A DNA stretch of 64,000 bases from Hysterangium stoloniferum (taxonomy: Eukaryota; Basidiomycota; Agaricomycetes; Hysterangiales; Hysterangiaceae). The notes beneath the pieces were generated by a model. The model did not search any database. It was not told the origin of the DNA and saw only the letters and a list, made by a program, of their open reading frames with translations. How positions within the stretch are numbered: position 1 is the stretch's first letter; every line of letters begins with the position of its first letter. Where the stretch lies: NCBI GenBank assembly GCA_015178975.1, contig WHVD01000158.1:1-64000 (forward strand). Direction: 5' to 3'. Both the position numbers and the translations under genes were made by a program. Shown piece after piece: positions 8,816-20,440 of this stretch.

Positions 8816-9615
8816 AAGCCGCTGACCTAGAAGGCATCCCACAGAAATATCATGACTTCACGGATGTTTTTAGAAAGCGAAAAGCTGACTGGCTTCTGCC
8901 TCACAGAGAATACGACTTAAAAATCAATCTTGAAGATGGCGCCCAGCCACCCCTAGGACATATCTACCCACTCTCGTCCACGGAACTTTCCGCAATCCGC
9001 GATTTCCTGGATGAACATTTGTCCATAGGTTTTATCAGACCCTCAAAGTCTCCTTTTGGAGCACCTGTTCTGTTTGTCAGAAAAAAGGATGGATCCCTTC
9101 GACTATGTGTTGATTTTAGAGGACTCAATGCTGTCACCAAAAAGGATAAATATCCACTCCCACTTATATCTGATCTGCTCGATGCCCCACAGAATGCCAG
9201 GATTTATACCAAAATAGATCTCAAACACGCCTATCATTTGGTCTGGATTGCTGCAGGCAACGAATGGAAAACCACTTTTAGAACCCACTATGGGGCCTTT
9301 GAGTGGTTGGTGATGCCCTTTGGACTCACCAATGCTCCGTCTGTTTTATCAACAACATTTTCTCTGACATGCTCGATGTATGCATCATTGTTTCCTTGGA
9401 TGACATTCTTATCTACTCCGAGGATCCTGCGGAACACGACAAACAAGTCCATGAAGTTCCCCGGAGACTCAGACAACATGGTTTATTCGCGAATGGTAAA
9501 AAATGTACTTTTGACATGGACTCCATGAAATACCTGGGTTTCATGATGGGACCCGACAGACTCTGCATGGATGAAACTAAAGTGCAAGTCATCAAAGATT
9601 GGCCTGAACCCTGAA
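8790..9615 (+). pseudogene. pol: gypsy-1 reverse transcriptase, frameshifted
   Basis: Fingers and palm motifs are clear: [49 protein letters not shown] and [14 protein letters not shown] frameshift near 9340 moves the palm into another frame. The catalytic motif there is SLDD instead of the YLDD of gypsy-3. A TGA at 9613 replaces the CGA seen at the aligned place in gypsy-3 (about 36127), a direct CpG-to-TpG change. The gene is dead. Confidence 0.88.
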
Positions 9616-10210
9616 AAGTCAAAGATATACAGTCCTTCCTCGGCTTTGCCAATTTTTACCGACAGTTTATCCGTGGGTATTCCGACATCACAGTACCCCT
9701 TACCCGTCTTATGCATAAGGGTACTCTGTGGCATTTTAATGATAAGTGTCAAAAAGCTTTCAATCTTTTAAAAAATTCTTTTTCTACAGCTCCTATTCTG
9801 TCGCATTGGAAACCGGACTTCCCGCTCATCGTTGACACGGATGCCTCAGATTATGCACTTGGAGCCATTCTGTCTATCCAGGACTCCAATGGAGAAGTCC
9901 ACCCCATGGCTTTTCTGTCCCAGACTTTTACTGGAGCAGAGCTCAACTATGATGTTCATGATAAGGAACTCCTGGCAATTTTTTCAGCTTTCAAAGCATG
10001 GCAACACTATTTGGAAGGCTCGGGAACTCCTATTGACGTTGTAACAGATCACAAAAACCTGGAATACTTTTCAACCACAAAACTTTTGACCCGCTGGCAG
10101 GCCCACTGGTCTGAATATCTATCTGCTTTCAACATGATTATCCATTTTTGACCTGGCCGTCTCGGCAGAAAACCTGACACTTTAACTAGATGATGGGACA
10201 TCTATCCTAA
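9616..10210 (+). pseudogene. pol: gypsy-1 RNase H domain
   Basis: The connection segment (KDIQSFLGFANFYRQFI) leads into an RNase H core with [30 protein letters not shown] and VVTDHKNLEYF, carrying the expected Asp-Glu-Asp residues. It crosses two frames, with a break near 9710, and meets a TGA near 10149 where gypsy-3 keeps an arginine codon. RNase H would degrade the RNA strand during reverse transcription. Confidence 0.85.
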
Positions 10211-11215
10211 AGAGGGGAGCAACGACTATGTCACAGTAAACCCGCACAACCTGAAACCTATTTTCATGAATCAACACCTTACCGCATCGGTCCATGCAAT
10301 TTTCCTCATCAATCCCATTGTCCGTGGAATTATTATTATGGATATCGAGAAGTTAAATCAAGATATTCTGTTGGCAATTCCACTAGACCTGATTACTAAA
10401 GCTCACCTTGACAATCCCGGGACCCTGACCAACCTCGGTGGTCGCTTGATCAGCATGGTTTCATTAGACTTGACAATCGCATCTATGTACTGGACTCCAA
10501 CGGCCTCCACCTCAGGATCCTTCAATACAAACATGATCATCCACTCTTAGGACATTTCGGGTACAACAAAACTCTATCATTAATACAAAGAGAATACACT
10601 TGGCCTGGACTCCATGGATTCGTTAAGCACTATTGTAAATCTTGCACTACTTGTCCCCGCTTGAAATCTCAGCGATGCAAGCCATATGGCCTTTTGAAAC
10701 AACTCCTGGTACTGGAACATCCGTGGAATTCTATCTCTATGGATTTCATTGAACACCTACCAGGTTCTGAAGGCTTTTCCACCATTCTAGTCATTGTTGA
10801 CAGATTCTCAAAACAAGGTATATTCATCCCTACATATGACACAATTACATCCATGCAGTTAGTGGAACTTTTCATTATCCACGTATTTTCCAAGCACAGT
10901 GTTCTGTCCCATGTGACTTCCGATCAAGGATCAGAGTTCGTGTCTAACTTCTTTAGATCCCTTGGGAAATCCTTGGACATGACATTACATTTCACGTCCA
11001 GACATCACCCGGAAGGCAATGGACAAACCAAACATGTCAACCAGACATTGGAACAATACCTCTGTGTATATTGCAACTACCAACAGGACAATTGGAAATC
11101 CTTGTTACCACTTGCAGAGTTTGCTTACAACAATGCACCTTCGGCCACTACTGGCATTTCCCCGTTCTTTGCAAATAAAGGATATAATCCAAATATTACA
11201 GTACATCCAGAATGA
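10211..11215 (+). pseudogene. pol: gypsy-1 integrase (HHCC, D-D-E core)
   Basis: The zinc-binding module is recognisable around 10540-10680 (HYCKSCTTC). The catalytic core includes SISMDFIEHLPG, VTSDQGSEFVS and EGNGQTKHVNQTLEQYL, giving Asp, Asp and a position that is His rather than Glu in the last motif (usual form GQTE). Frames change between 10550 and 10660. It is a decayed integrase; gypsy-3 has a parallel but shorter copy. Confidence 0.85.
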
Positions 11216-11820
11216 AATCTCACCTCTGCTTGCGCTCAAGAGTTCACCATGGACCTCCACGAGCTCCACGAGGAACTCAGACTGCAATATTGTCCACCCA
11301 AGAGCAATACCAACATTCAGTGGACAAACACCAGATCCCACCACCAAACTTCAAGATTGGTGATCGCGTTTTTGTCAAAGCTCAATTCTTCCGGACTACC
11401 CGTCCATCAAAAAAGCTTGCTGAAAAATATTTAGGTCCTTTTGAAATTATCACACAAGTAGGTTCAGTCTCTTGGACACTACGGCTTCCAGATAGCATGC
11501 GTGCAGTACACCCGGTATTTCATGTCTCTATGCTAGAACCTTGTACTGCTAACACTATCCCGGATCACATGCAATCTCTGCCTCCTCCAGTCATTATCGA
11601 TGGAGAACCCAAGTTTGAAATCTCACAGATTTTAGATTCAAAAATCAACAAGTGTCAATGCACTTGTAAACTGCTTTACTTGGTCAAGTGGGTGGGTTAC
11701 GAGGGCACCAATGAAGAAACCTCATGGATTTTGGCCACGGAACTCGGTAATGCCACAGAAATCATTACTGACTTTCATACAGCTTACCCACTCAAACCTG
11801 GACCACTATCATCTCTCTGA
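11216..11820 (+). pseudogene. pol: gypsy-1 integrase C-terminus and chromodomain
   Basis: The stretch DRVFVKAQFFRTTRPSKKL then LGPFEIITQVG and VHPVFHVSMLEP is the usual integrase C-terminal (GPY/F-like) region. It is followed by a chromodomain: ILDSKINKCQCTCKLLYLVK, WVGYEG and SWIL. Chromodomains on gypsy integrases target insertion to marked heterochromatin, which fits the nested insertion pattern here. This segment stays open to the TGA at 11818. Confidence 0.88.
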
Positions 11821-12012
11821 CCGCACCCCATGGACCCCGTGTTACGTTTGGACTCATTTTCATTATTCCCTGTCGCCCTATGTCTCTCTTTGCTTTTACA
11901 GGTTCTGACATGTCTTTCAAGTCCTCAAGCGGAGTCTCCGCAGACTTTGATTTTTATGCTTTTTCACACTTTACTCTTATATATTCAAAAAATCATTAAA
12001 ACTTTTATTATT
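11821..12012. other. gypsy-1 3' non-coding region
   Basis: AT- and pyrimidine-rich sequence between the chromodomain stop and the end of an oppositely oriented ORF. No gene was seen. It includes an AT-rich stretch near 11990-12010 that could carry polyadenylation signals for both transcripts. Confidence 0.4.
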
Positions 12013-12489
12013 CTATTCATCTACATTGATGGGGCTATCTTTTTTCCCCGCCTCCTGTTTTTCCACCTCAGCTTTTCCCACCTCATTCATCTCCTCAGGG
12101 AGCTCCGCAACCTCCACAGGCACCCCATCCTCATCTGACCTGGCCTCCTCAGAACTCCTGGCCTCCGGCTTCTCATATACAAAGCTGGCATACTCCATCA
12201 GGAACTTGTAATGGTCTGAGCGGAGTGCATGGAGATCATTCGCCATGACTACACTAACCTTGTTGCTCTTCCGGAGCAACTCATTTTGCGTGTCAATTCC
12301 GTCAGCGATCCGTCCCAGGGCCTCTTCCAACCCGGAGTATCCATCCGACCTGCCAACGTCCCGTGCCCCAGAACCCGTGGGCTGCTCATGGACGAGTGAG
12401 CACCTCACCTTAAGGTGCATGCACTGGTAGCACCCCGGTCCCCACCCGGACTTTCGATTACATTCCGTGTTCCGGTCATTGCAACCGGA
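12013..12489 (-). pseudogene. Antisense accessory ORF with Zn2Cys6-like cysteine cluster
   Basis: Read on the minus strand, the upstream part has cysteines spaced C-x2-C-x6-C-x9-C-x2-C-x6-C (CSGCNDRNTEC ... CYQCMHLKVRC), within the spacing of fungal Zn(II)2Cys6 clusters. A mostly acidic C-terminal part follows and ends PINVDE-stop at 12013. It lies antisense and downstream of gypsy-1 pol. No start codon of its own is visible because the frame is preceded by a piece of reverse transcriptase. Such Cys-rich accessory ORFs accompany basidiomycete gypsy elements; DNA binding is an inference. Confidence 0.55.
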
Positions 12490-12574
12490 ACACCGCAGGG
12501 TTCAGGCCAATCTTTGATGACTTGCACTTTAGTTTCATCCATGCGGAGTCTGTCGGGTCCCATGATGAAACGTA
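12490..12574 (-). pseudogene. Inverted 80-bp reverse transcriptase fragment
   Basis: Encodes MGPDRLRMDETKVQVIKDW on the minus strand and corresponds to plus-strand 9545-9612 of gypsy-1 with few differences. It connects LTR-B directly to the Cys-cluster ORF, so at least one template switch or ectopic recombination joined three pieces here. Confidence 0.85.
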
Positions 12575-13008
12575 TCCAGTAATAATGAAATGAAATGAGC
12601 AAAACATAAAACAGGAATAGTAAACACCAAATTGATGTTAGGAATGGGACGGAACGGAGCGGAGTCCGAATAGTGACAAATCATAAACCATAACGGGAAA
12701 TGGAGCGGGGGCGGAGTCCGAATCGTCACAGGTCATTTGACTAAAATGGGAATGGGGCTCTGTTAGAGGGATGCTGGGTATTCTGAGCGGGGCCCAGCGA
12801 CTGATGTGCGGGACGAGGTTGGACATAGACATAGATGGAGTCCAGTGGGTTTTCCGGTGACTGAAACACAACGTAATGAAGATGAATGTAGATGAGTATG
12901 ACGTACGGAGTCCAGTGGGAATTCCAGTAAACTGATAATGGGTGCGTATAGGGTGCAGGTGTGTATAAGTTAGTGCCTGGAGTCCAGCGGGATTTCCGGT
13001 CGTAATAA
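12575..13008 (-). mobile_element. LTR-B, truncated copy
   Basis: Matches the LTR-B at about 55485-55919 in the same orientation, with the GTCC-rich GGAGTCCAGTGGG blocks. Its start terminus (minus strand) is TATTACGACCGG, a one-base change from the usual TGTTACGACC. The other end is lost at the RT fragment junction. Confidence 0.85.
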
Positions 13009-14976
13009 ATATGCACCCTACATATCCTGAGTAAATAGAATATTTACTTGACATATCAACTGTGCCTAATAACATTTTTGTGACTTTTATCATACTTATT
13101 TGACTGTTATAAAAGCTTTTAACTGCACCCATAGTATTTGAGACCACAACCTCCTTGCATTACTGTACAACAAGGCCTTCAACTCTTCCTCCAGAGGTTT
13201 CTTCACACCCCTCTGTGGAATGGATGGGGAGTTCTCCTTCACAATGTGTCCTCAAAATAGAATCTCCTGTGAAATTTGCATCTCCAACATCCTCAATCAA
13301 AGAATCTCCAATAATGTATACTGTCCCTCAGAAAGTAGTGACCATGAGATTGTTTGACATAGTGATTGCATTACATGACAAGTTCAATTCTAACAGATCA
13401 AGAAAGAAGCAGCAAATAAGAAGGGTGGAAATATTGCAGTTGAGATTAAGAAGTTAGGCAAAATGCATGTGATCAATACTTGCCAAGTTTCGAAGTTTCT
13501 GCCAAAGTCTTCAAATGTGGGCTATATTGGATGTGAGATGAGTGTGTGGTATAGAATTCTCAGAGGACAAATGATCTTCACTGAAACAAGCTTGGGAGAC
13601 ATGTAGTATCAGTGAAAAGGATAGAAATGAGGGCCAATTTCAAATCTTATCCATGATTAAACCCTGTAAATTTCATCTGCTAAAGTCATGTTAATCTAGC
13701 ACTAATGGAAATCAGAGGACACCTGCAATTAATATGATCAAGTCATACCAACATATAAACATAAATGTTGAGATAAATTACTTTGCTGCATAAGTAGATT
13801 GGTTATAGATCATTTACCCACTCCTTTAATACAACTTTGTAGCCTAATCATGCCAATGGTGTGGAACAATGTCATGAATAATATGAATCCTTCTAATGTA
13901 ATTGTAAGAGTGCTTGTTCCTGTGACTAACAATCATGTCAACTCGAGGTCTCCAGGCATATGCAATCGACTTCTGTACTCCTGTTTAATGATGTTAATAC
14001 ACAGTCACATGGTTCGAGGCAAGTGAAATGAACAGTTTGAGACTGGTCCCAGAAATACAATCTTGATGCAATATGTTAAGCTATCACAGTCATGGGTATA
14101 CTGGTCCACACATTTCCAATAAGTAAACACACCACATAGCAGCAAAATTCTCCAAGATATAGGAGGATGGTCACACTTTATTGAATATACAAAATTTTAC
14201 TGAATAACCCTCATATTTTGTAAGTGAGTCTATTCCTTCTGGCCATGACAACTTATTCTATGAGTTTATATTTAATTACTTGAAATTTCATCTTTAAAAT
14301 ATGCATGCCTTTTTAAAATACACACAAATGACATAGTTACACATGATTATTTGGGTTAAACAAGGTTATTTGGGTTAACCTAGATCATTTGGGTTAAACA
14401 AGCTTATTTGGGTTATGACTTAATCTTTGGGTTATGATGTATTCTCTTGTATACAAGCAAACTTTCAAATATATTTCATATAATTTAAATTTAGTTGGTT
14501 TAGAGAGTTACCCATTGTGCAATTTATTCCAAAAGAATAGTCTACAGATGATTGTTTGACTAAATTTTGTCAGATATAGGATAAATATTAATATCTTTGC
14601 ATTCTTCAGAGTGATACCTAATCAACTGAATTTGATTAAATATTAATTTTACAACAAACAATATAAATATATATACTTTAGTGGATAAATAATTTTTAAA
14701 GTTTTGGGTTATCCTCCATACATATGAACAAGATGGGAATTAAAAGATATTTGTTATTCCTGCTTATAGCATAAACCCTTGCCAGTAATATCCCTGACAT
14801 CCATCTTGGTTGAGTTATTTGAGAAAGCAAAATGCTAGATAGATTAATTACTGTGTATACTAAGTCCCTTTACACTTTCCAGCACAGCCAAGGTGTGGAA
14901 TACTGAATTACATGCCCTATGGCTAATCAGTAAACAACTAACCTGAGGGCTCAAATAGTACCACACACTATCAACT
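13009..14976. other. AT-rich, CpG-poor sequence with no recognised gene
   Basis: Several short ORFs exist (for example 13155-13457 and 13799-14026), but none resembles a known domain or has convincing introns. CpG is scarce throughout, as in old methylated fungal repeats. Five spaced copies of ATTTGGGTTA occur between 14345 and 14430. This is probably the older sequence into which the 14977-26055 complex inserted. Confidence 0.5.
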
Positions 14977-15189
14977 TGTTAAGAACTGAAAACTGACTAA
15001 TGTCGGTAGGCCAATGGGGACCGATCAGAAGGACTTGGCTTCAGCTTATGAGCTGTGCCCTTGCAATTAACCGTCGGGTGTCCTTAGATTTCGGACAGGT
15101 GAAGACTAGTCTTAATGAGTGCCTCACGGTGTGTTACCAATCAGGACTGAAGGATAAGTTGAGTGTCGGGCCAAAGGGTCGGGACTGAG

Positions 15190-15828
15190 TGTGAGAGGTA
15201 TGATGAAATATACTCAGGAAATATAGTCGGATAAGCTCAAACTATATTTCCTTTATTATTTCTATTTTTCTCTCTATTTTATTATACGCTTATAATTAGT
15301 TCGACGACCTATGTTTGCGGTACATCGACTTTCGTGGGCACATATGTACATGCCAGACTTATGTATTCTAGCACCTGTAGTTGAAACTCAGACACTTTTT
15401 ACACCACAACCATGACTTACCCAGGCACCCGTTAGTGTCCTGTAAGTTGTGATTGGTGTATCATCTTGACCATCACAGATGGGCTTTAGCTATCTACTCA
15501 ATCAGAGTTTCGAACTGTACCAGTCGAAACTCAATCCTTATCTTAACACGCGCGGACTACATCCACACTACTCTCTTATTTGACTCTCTAGTTGCTCTAC
15601 TTTACACTCGAGAAGTCACCCTGAATTGCACTTAACCGTCGATTCGACTTATTCGTTCTAGCTCTCTACTTTACTTTAGATAGCTATTTCTTTCTATCGT
15701 ATTGAACTAAGTAGTCAATATGCGTTCAGTCTGTATTAGACTTAGACAGTCAATACATCTTAGTGTCGTATCTAAACGGTCGATATTCTTCGTATATAGA
15801 ATGGTTAGAACTTCCACTACTCTTCACA
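15190..15828 (+). repeat. gypsy-2 5' LTR
   Basis: 639 bp, TG...CA ends. It pairs with 24891-25525. Differences between the two LTRs are mainly C/T or G/A transitions, for example TTTGCGGTACATCG here against TTTGCAGTACATTG in the 3' LTR, plus a small indel near 15345. Confidence 0.93.
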
Positions 15829-15850
15829 GTGGTGATCCAAGCCGGACCAC
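15829..15850 (+). promoter_or_regulatory. gypsy-2 putative primer-binding site
   Basis: One base after the 5' LTR comes TGGTGATCCAAGCC, beginning with the TGG that pairs to a tRNA CCA end. The related gypsy-6 has TGGTGATCCAGGCC at the same place (57474), supporting function. The cognate tRNA was not identified. Confidence 0.6.
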
Positions 15851-15904
15851 TCTTTCCCTACAAAGAAAATGATACTTTATGACTATTAGCTTCTAAGCAT
15901 GTAA

Positions 15905-18900
15905 ATGACAACAGGCAAGAACCAAACACTGAGATCTTCAATGACCCTGAGTAGTTCAAAACCTTGTCAAAGACCTGCAAGTCTGGAACCACCCCGTAAT
16001 GTCACCATGAGGAAGTCTTCATTGACTTTTCAAAGACCAGTCCCTCCTGAAAGTTCCCTTGGAGCAGCAGCTGGACCGTCAATGGATGCTCCCCCAAGTC
16101 CACGTGAGGAATGTCTGTCGACTGAGCAGTCGAACATTCCTGGAGCTATTGTCAAGACAATACACCATGCTCCTGAACCTGTTCTCTCGTTCCCGCCTAG
16201 GCAGGTCATCCTTAAGCAATTCTTTGGGGGTCATATGGTTTACGCTCAGCCCATCGACTTACAATGGGATGTGTACTATGCCGATCGAATCCCTGCAGAT
16301 CAGGTTACTCCCTTTGTGGAGGAGTACAATACGGATTACCCTCTTTTACCGGTGACTGTAGCAGTCTGGTTAGGTTGTTATCAGGCCATTTTATTGGTGC
16401 AGGATCTATTCGCGTGACCTGGAACCCTTGAGGATTTGACCCGCTCGATTCCTGAATGGTCAAGTGAGGTTACTTCTGTTATGGAAGGAGGAAGGACAAT
16501 TCTTAAACAAGAAGTGTTCTCTTTATTCCTCGAAGCGCTCCACACACATGATGATGCATTGCAAATCCTTCACGTCTTACTCGGTGGGGATCACATCATC
16601 CCCAAGGTTGACTACCAGTATATATACATCCAGATGTTGGAGGAGTCTCTTAATGGGATCACTCAGAATTCTTCGTTTGTGTATTTTACTCTAAGGGGTC
16701 GGTTAAAGCAAAATCAGAGGAGGCTCGATAAGATGGTTTTGGAGGTGCTCTACCCTTATGGTGATTCCATCCAGGTACCCGATTCGCCCATCTCCACCAC
16801 TAGTTCATTTGTTTGTACCCTGAATGGGTCTCCTGACACTCGCTTCCTTCATTCGCTCAACCGTCCCATTGTTTTGCAAGACTTCCCATCAGATATGAGG
16901 ATGCAAGTTGCAGATCGTCTTCAAGAAAAGGGAATGGAAATCTGCACTCCCCTCTATCAACCTCAGCCTCGTTGGCCTTTGAATACAACCGAGATCGAGA
17001 GAGGAATTTCGAAGGAACCCAGCCCGGCACCTCTTCAGGGAACTCATCGTCTTCGCGTCACTTTCGAATGAATCTCAGGCCATCCTAACCTTGGTGATGA
17101 GATACCCACGACTAGACATAGATCGGTCACCAATAAGGGTCGACCGTCCTTCTCTACTGCATTCACTGAGGGCATAGCTGGTCAGGTCGCTGGTCAAAGA
17201 TCTCTGAACCCAGATGATCCCCGCCATTCCCTGCCAATCTCCTCAAACCCCTTTCTGCCACCAGGAGGACCCCCTAGCAATTCGTCGGGGAGCTCTAGTA
17301 GTTCAGGCTATGGAGGGAATTCGGGACGTGGGGGGCATCATGGAGGAGTACCTAACCCTCCCTTTCGAACTCCGATGCAATCCCGAGCCAGCGCGCTTAT
17401 CAATGACTTACCTAAGGAGAAAAGGATCTCTCTGAACACCAACAACATCAAGATAAAATGGTCTGACCTTCCTGAATACGATGGAACTCAATCCAAGGCC
17501 TTGGACTACATCATGGATATCATGAGTCTTTCGGAGATCTCAGACTCCATGAGCACATTGTTAGGAGTCGCTCTGCCAAGACAACTCACTGGCAATGCCA
17601 AGATCTGGTGGAGCACCTTAGACCGTGAACATCGCACTGAGTTCAGTCGATCTCACGGATCATTCCTTTGGGGAATCGTAGAGGGATTACTGGGAAGTCA
17701 TTGGCGCGAGTCTTTAGCCTTAGAATGGGAGGCCATGAAATTTCGACAAGTCGGCCACGATCGAGAGACACCCATTCACCATATTCAATGGAGAATTAAA
17801 CTTTATCAATTCTTGTATAGTTTCCACCAAAATCGGAAGGACAAAACGTGCAGACTCATTCTTACGCTGCCCATGGAATGGCTTTACCTTCTACAGGGAC
17901 AACCTATCGACGACATCATGAGCCTGCAGACTTATGTGAACAATTTACAAGAGGCTCTGATTAACGCTTGGGTCCAAACACATCGAGAGCATTATCAATT
18001 TCAGAAACCCAGAGTCATGATCACCGAGCAAGTTGAGTCGGATCCCTGGCATGAGGAAGAACACTCTGGAGGAATCGAGCCCACTAATCGAAGCCACATC
18101 CTCCTTGGTGAACTGGAGGATAAAACCATTCCTAGGAGATCGAACGCGAGACAGGGTAAGAAACACGGCAAGCTCTTTTTCGAATGAAGTGACAAGAAAA
18201 GTGTCGTTAAACCTCCGAAAGAGTGCTGGATTTGCGGGAGTTTAGAGCATTTTAAGATTGACTGCCCTCATGCTGGTAGGATGTCACATTATGTCTCTAT
18301 TAACAAATGCTCCATGCAGAATACAACTGAGGAGGCAGAGGATCAGAGAGCTTACGAAACAGTTTATGGATTAAGTATACAGGGACAAGTACATAGCGTT
18401 GATGAGGAATCAATTTTCATTTCTGTCTACCTTCCTCAAACAGAGGACAATGTTGTTTCAGATGTGAACCCATCTTCAAATAAGAATGAAGCATCACAAG
18501 TCTATATTTCTATATCAGACTGTGATTTTCTCGAGAAAGGAGATTTAGGTGCTCATTGTCAGAACTGGAAAGGTCTGACTGAGACGGGAGCTTTATCATG
18601 ACCTGAACCCCCCACCATTGAGGAAATCGTCGACGAGGAAGTATTTGTGAACCAATCTAAGGAAATAAGTCAGACCTACGTTATCGAGGATCCCTCTAAG
18701 TCAGAGGGATCAGAGGAGGAGAACTTCCCCTTCGATCCAGGACAACTACCCAACTTAATTCCTTGTGACGAGTCAGACTCTGAAGCGGATGACTCCCTTC
18801 TGAACGCTACGTCTGAGATACCTAACGGTAGACGCGTCAGGAGGAATGTCAAACTGGCTACAAGAAAAGAAAGCAAAAGACCCAGAGTTCAATATCCTCG

Positions 18901-18946
18901 ATCTAGTCGTTTTGAGTGGAGGACTTGCACAAACTGGTTAATTTAG
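15905..18946 (+). pseudogene. gag: gypsy-2 gag polyprotein with CCHC knuckle, interrupted only by TGA codons
   Basis: One reading frame runs from 15905 to a TAG at 18944, broken by TGA at 16415, 17069, 18185 and 18599. The N-terminal gag region (AVWLGCYQAI, RSIPEW, LLGGDHIIPKV) is shared with gypsy-6, where the first TGA position is tryptophan (LFTWPGTL). A capsid-like part follows (LPEYDGTQSKALDYIMDIM ... WSTLDREHRTEF). The knuckle CWICGSLEHFKIDC is intact near 18220. A serine/acidic segment after it likely includes the protease region, though I did not recognise a DSG/DTG motif. The gag end overlaps the pol start by about 30 nt in a different frame. Confidence 0.85.
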
Positions 18947-19737
18947 GACCTGACATTCCTACTGACGTCTCCTCCCGCTTGGAGTCGGTCCTAACTAAGA
19001 ACGTTCAAGCCTTCGGAGTAGACGGACATTTAGGACAAGTAGATGTCAAAGTCACCGTTCCATTAAAGGAAGGCATGCAACCTATCTCAATGTCAATGTT
19101 TACAACCTCCCCAGCTAATAGGAAGGTCATTGATGAACAAATGGATACTTGGTTCCAACAGGGAGTAATCAAACTGTCCAAGAGTCCTTGGGGGGCACCA
19201 GCCTTTGTCATTTACTGCAATGGGAAACCACGAGTAGTAATTGACTATAGGAAATTGAACAGTCTAACAGTTCCCGACGAGTTCCCACTGCCACAACAAT
19301 CGGAAATCATGCAGGCACTTTCAGGATCCAACGTCCTATCTTCCTTTGACACACTAGCTGGCTTTACCCAACTTGAGATGTTAGAAGAAGACAAACTGAA
19401 GACCGCCTTCAGATCCCATCGAGGACTGGGGCAATTCAGGAGAATGCCCTTTGGACTTCGTAACGGACCTTCTATATTCCAAAGAGTTATGCAGACTGTA
19501 CTTGCACCTTATTTATGGATATTCTGCCTAGTCTATATTGACGACATCGTGATCTTTTCTAAGACATGGGACAATCATCTAGAGCATTTAGATCAGGTTC
19601 TGCAAGCCATAATTGCAGAAGGAATCACTCTCTCGCCTAAAAAGTGCTATGTTGGGTATAATTCGATTCTATTACTAGGACATAGGGTGTCTAGACTTGG
19701 TTTTTCGACCAATACTAGAACTAGCTACGCCTTCTAG
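18916..19737 (+). pseudogene. pol: gypsy-2 reverse transcriptase
   Basis: RT motifs in order: GVIKLSKSPWGAPAFVIY, KPRVVIDYRKLNSLT, SSFDTLAGFTQLEM, FGLRNGPSIFQRVM and the intact catalytic LVYIDDIVIFSK. The frame is shifted relative to gag, compatible with -1 type expression. It ends at a TAG at 19735 after a frameshift near 19690, just past the RT thumb. The RT palm itself could be functional. Confidence 0.9.
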
Positions 19738-20440
19738 GATAGCAGATCTTCAATGTTTTCTTGGAATGGTCTTGTACTTTTCTGCGTACATACCATTTTA
19801 CTCCTGGACGGTCGCTCCACTCTTCAACCTCTTAAAAAAGGGAGTTCGTTGGACCTGGGATTCCGAACATGCCTGAGCTTTTGAAGACATTAAAGTCACG
19901 CTGAGCTCTGCTCCTGTATTCGGACACCCCGTGAGCGGTATGCCTTATTGGTTATACACGGACACTTCAAATATCGCGCTTTGAAGTTGTCTTCAACACA
20001 TACAGACAATGACACTTAAGGACCTAAAGGATACAAAAATTTATGCCCAAGCAAGAGTGGCCTTCGATCAATCATGAGACGTGCCCATTTTCATCACTCG
20101 TTATAAAACCAAGGAGCCGGAATTTACTTGGATGGATTCCTGGGCTTCAGATTTTGATGACACCAGCATCACAGTTGAGCGCATCATCACCTACTGGAGC
20201 CGTACGCCCAAGAAAGCAGAGTGTAATTATTCCGCCACGGAGCACGAGGCATTAGCTGCTAAAGAGGGACTAGTCCATTTCCAACCCTTTATCGAGGGAG
20301 AACATATCCTCCTGATCACTGACCATGCGGCATTACAATGGGCCAGATCTTACGAGAATACCAATCGTCGACTGGCCACATGGGGGGCGGTATATGCTGC
20401 ATACCCCGGTCTGGAGATCTTACATACATAGAGCAGGATG
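19738..20440 (+). pseudogene. pol: gypsy-2 RNase H domain, broken
   Basis: Following frameshifts at 19738-20080, the frame carries DTSNIAL, then ITYWSRTPKKAECNYSATEH, EALAAKEGLVHF and LLITDHAALQWA. These hold the Asp, Glu and Asp of RNase H. In-frame TGAs lie near 19870, 19982 and 20073. At least one of these stops replaces an expected tryptophan. Confidence 0.82.

Noticed and set aside
13155..13457. 100-codon plus-strand ORF as a gene
   Set aside because: No recognisable motif, CpG-poor decayed context and no intron or promoter support.
14345..14430. Interstitial telomere repeat
   Set aside because: The word ATTTGGGTTA differs from fungal TTAGGG arrays and is spaced by other sequence.
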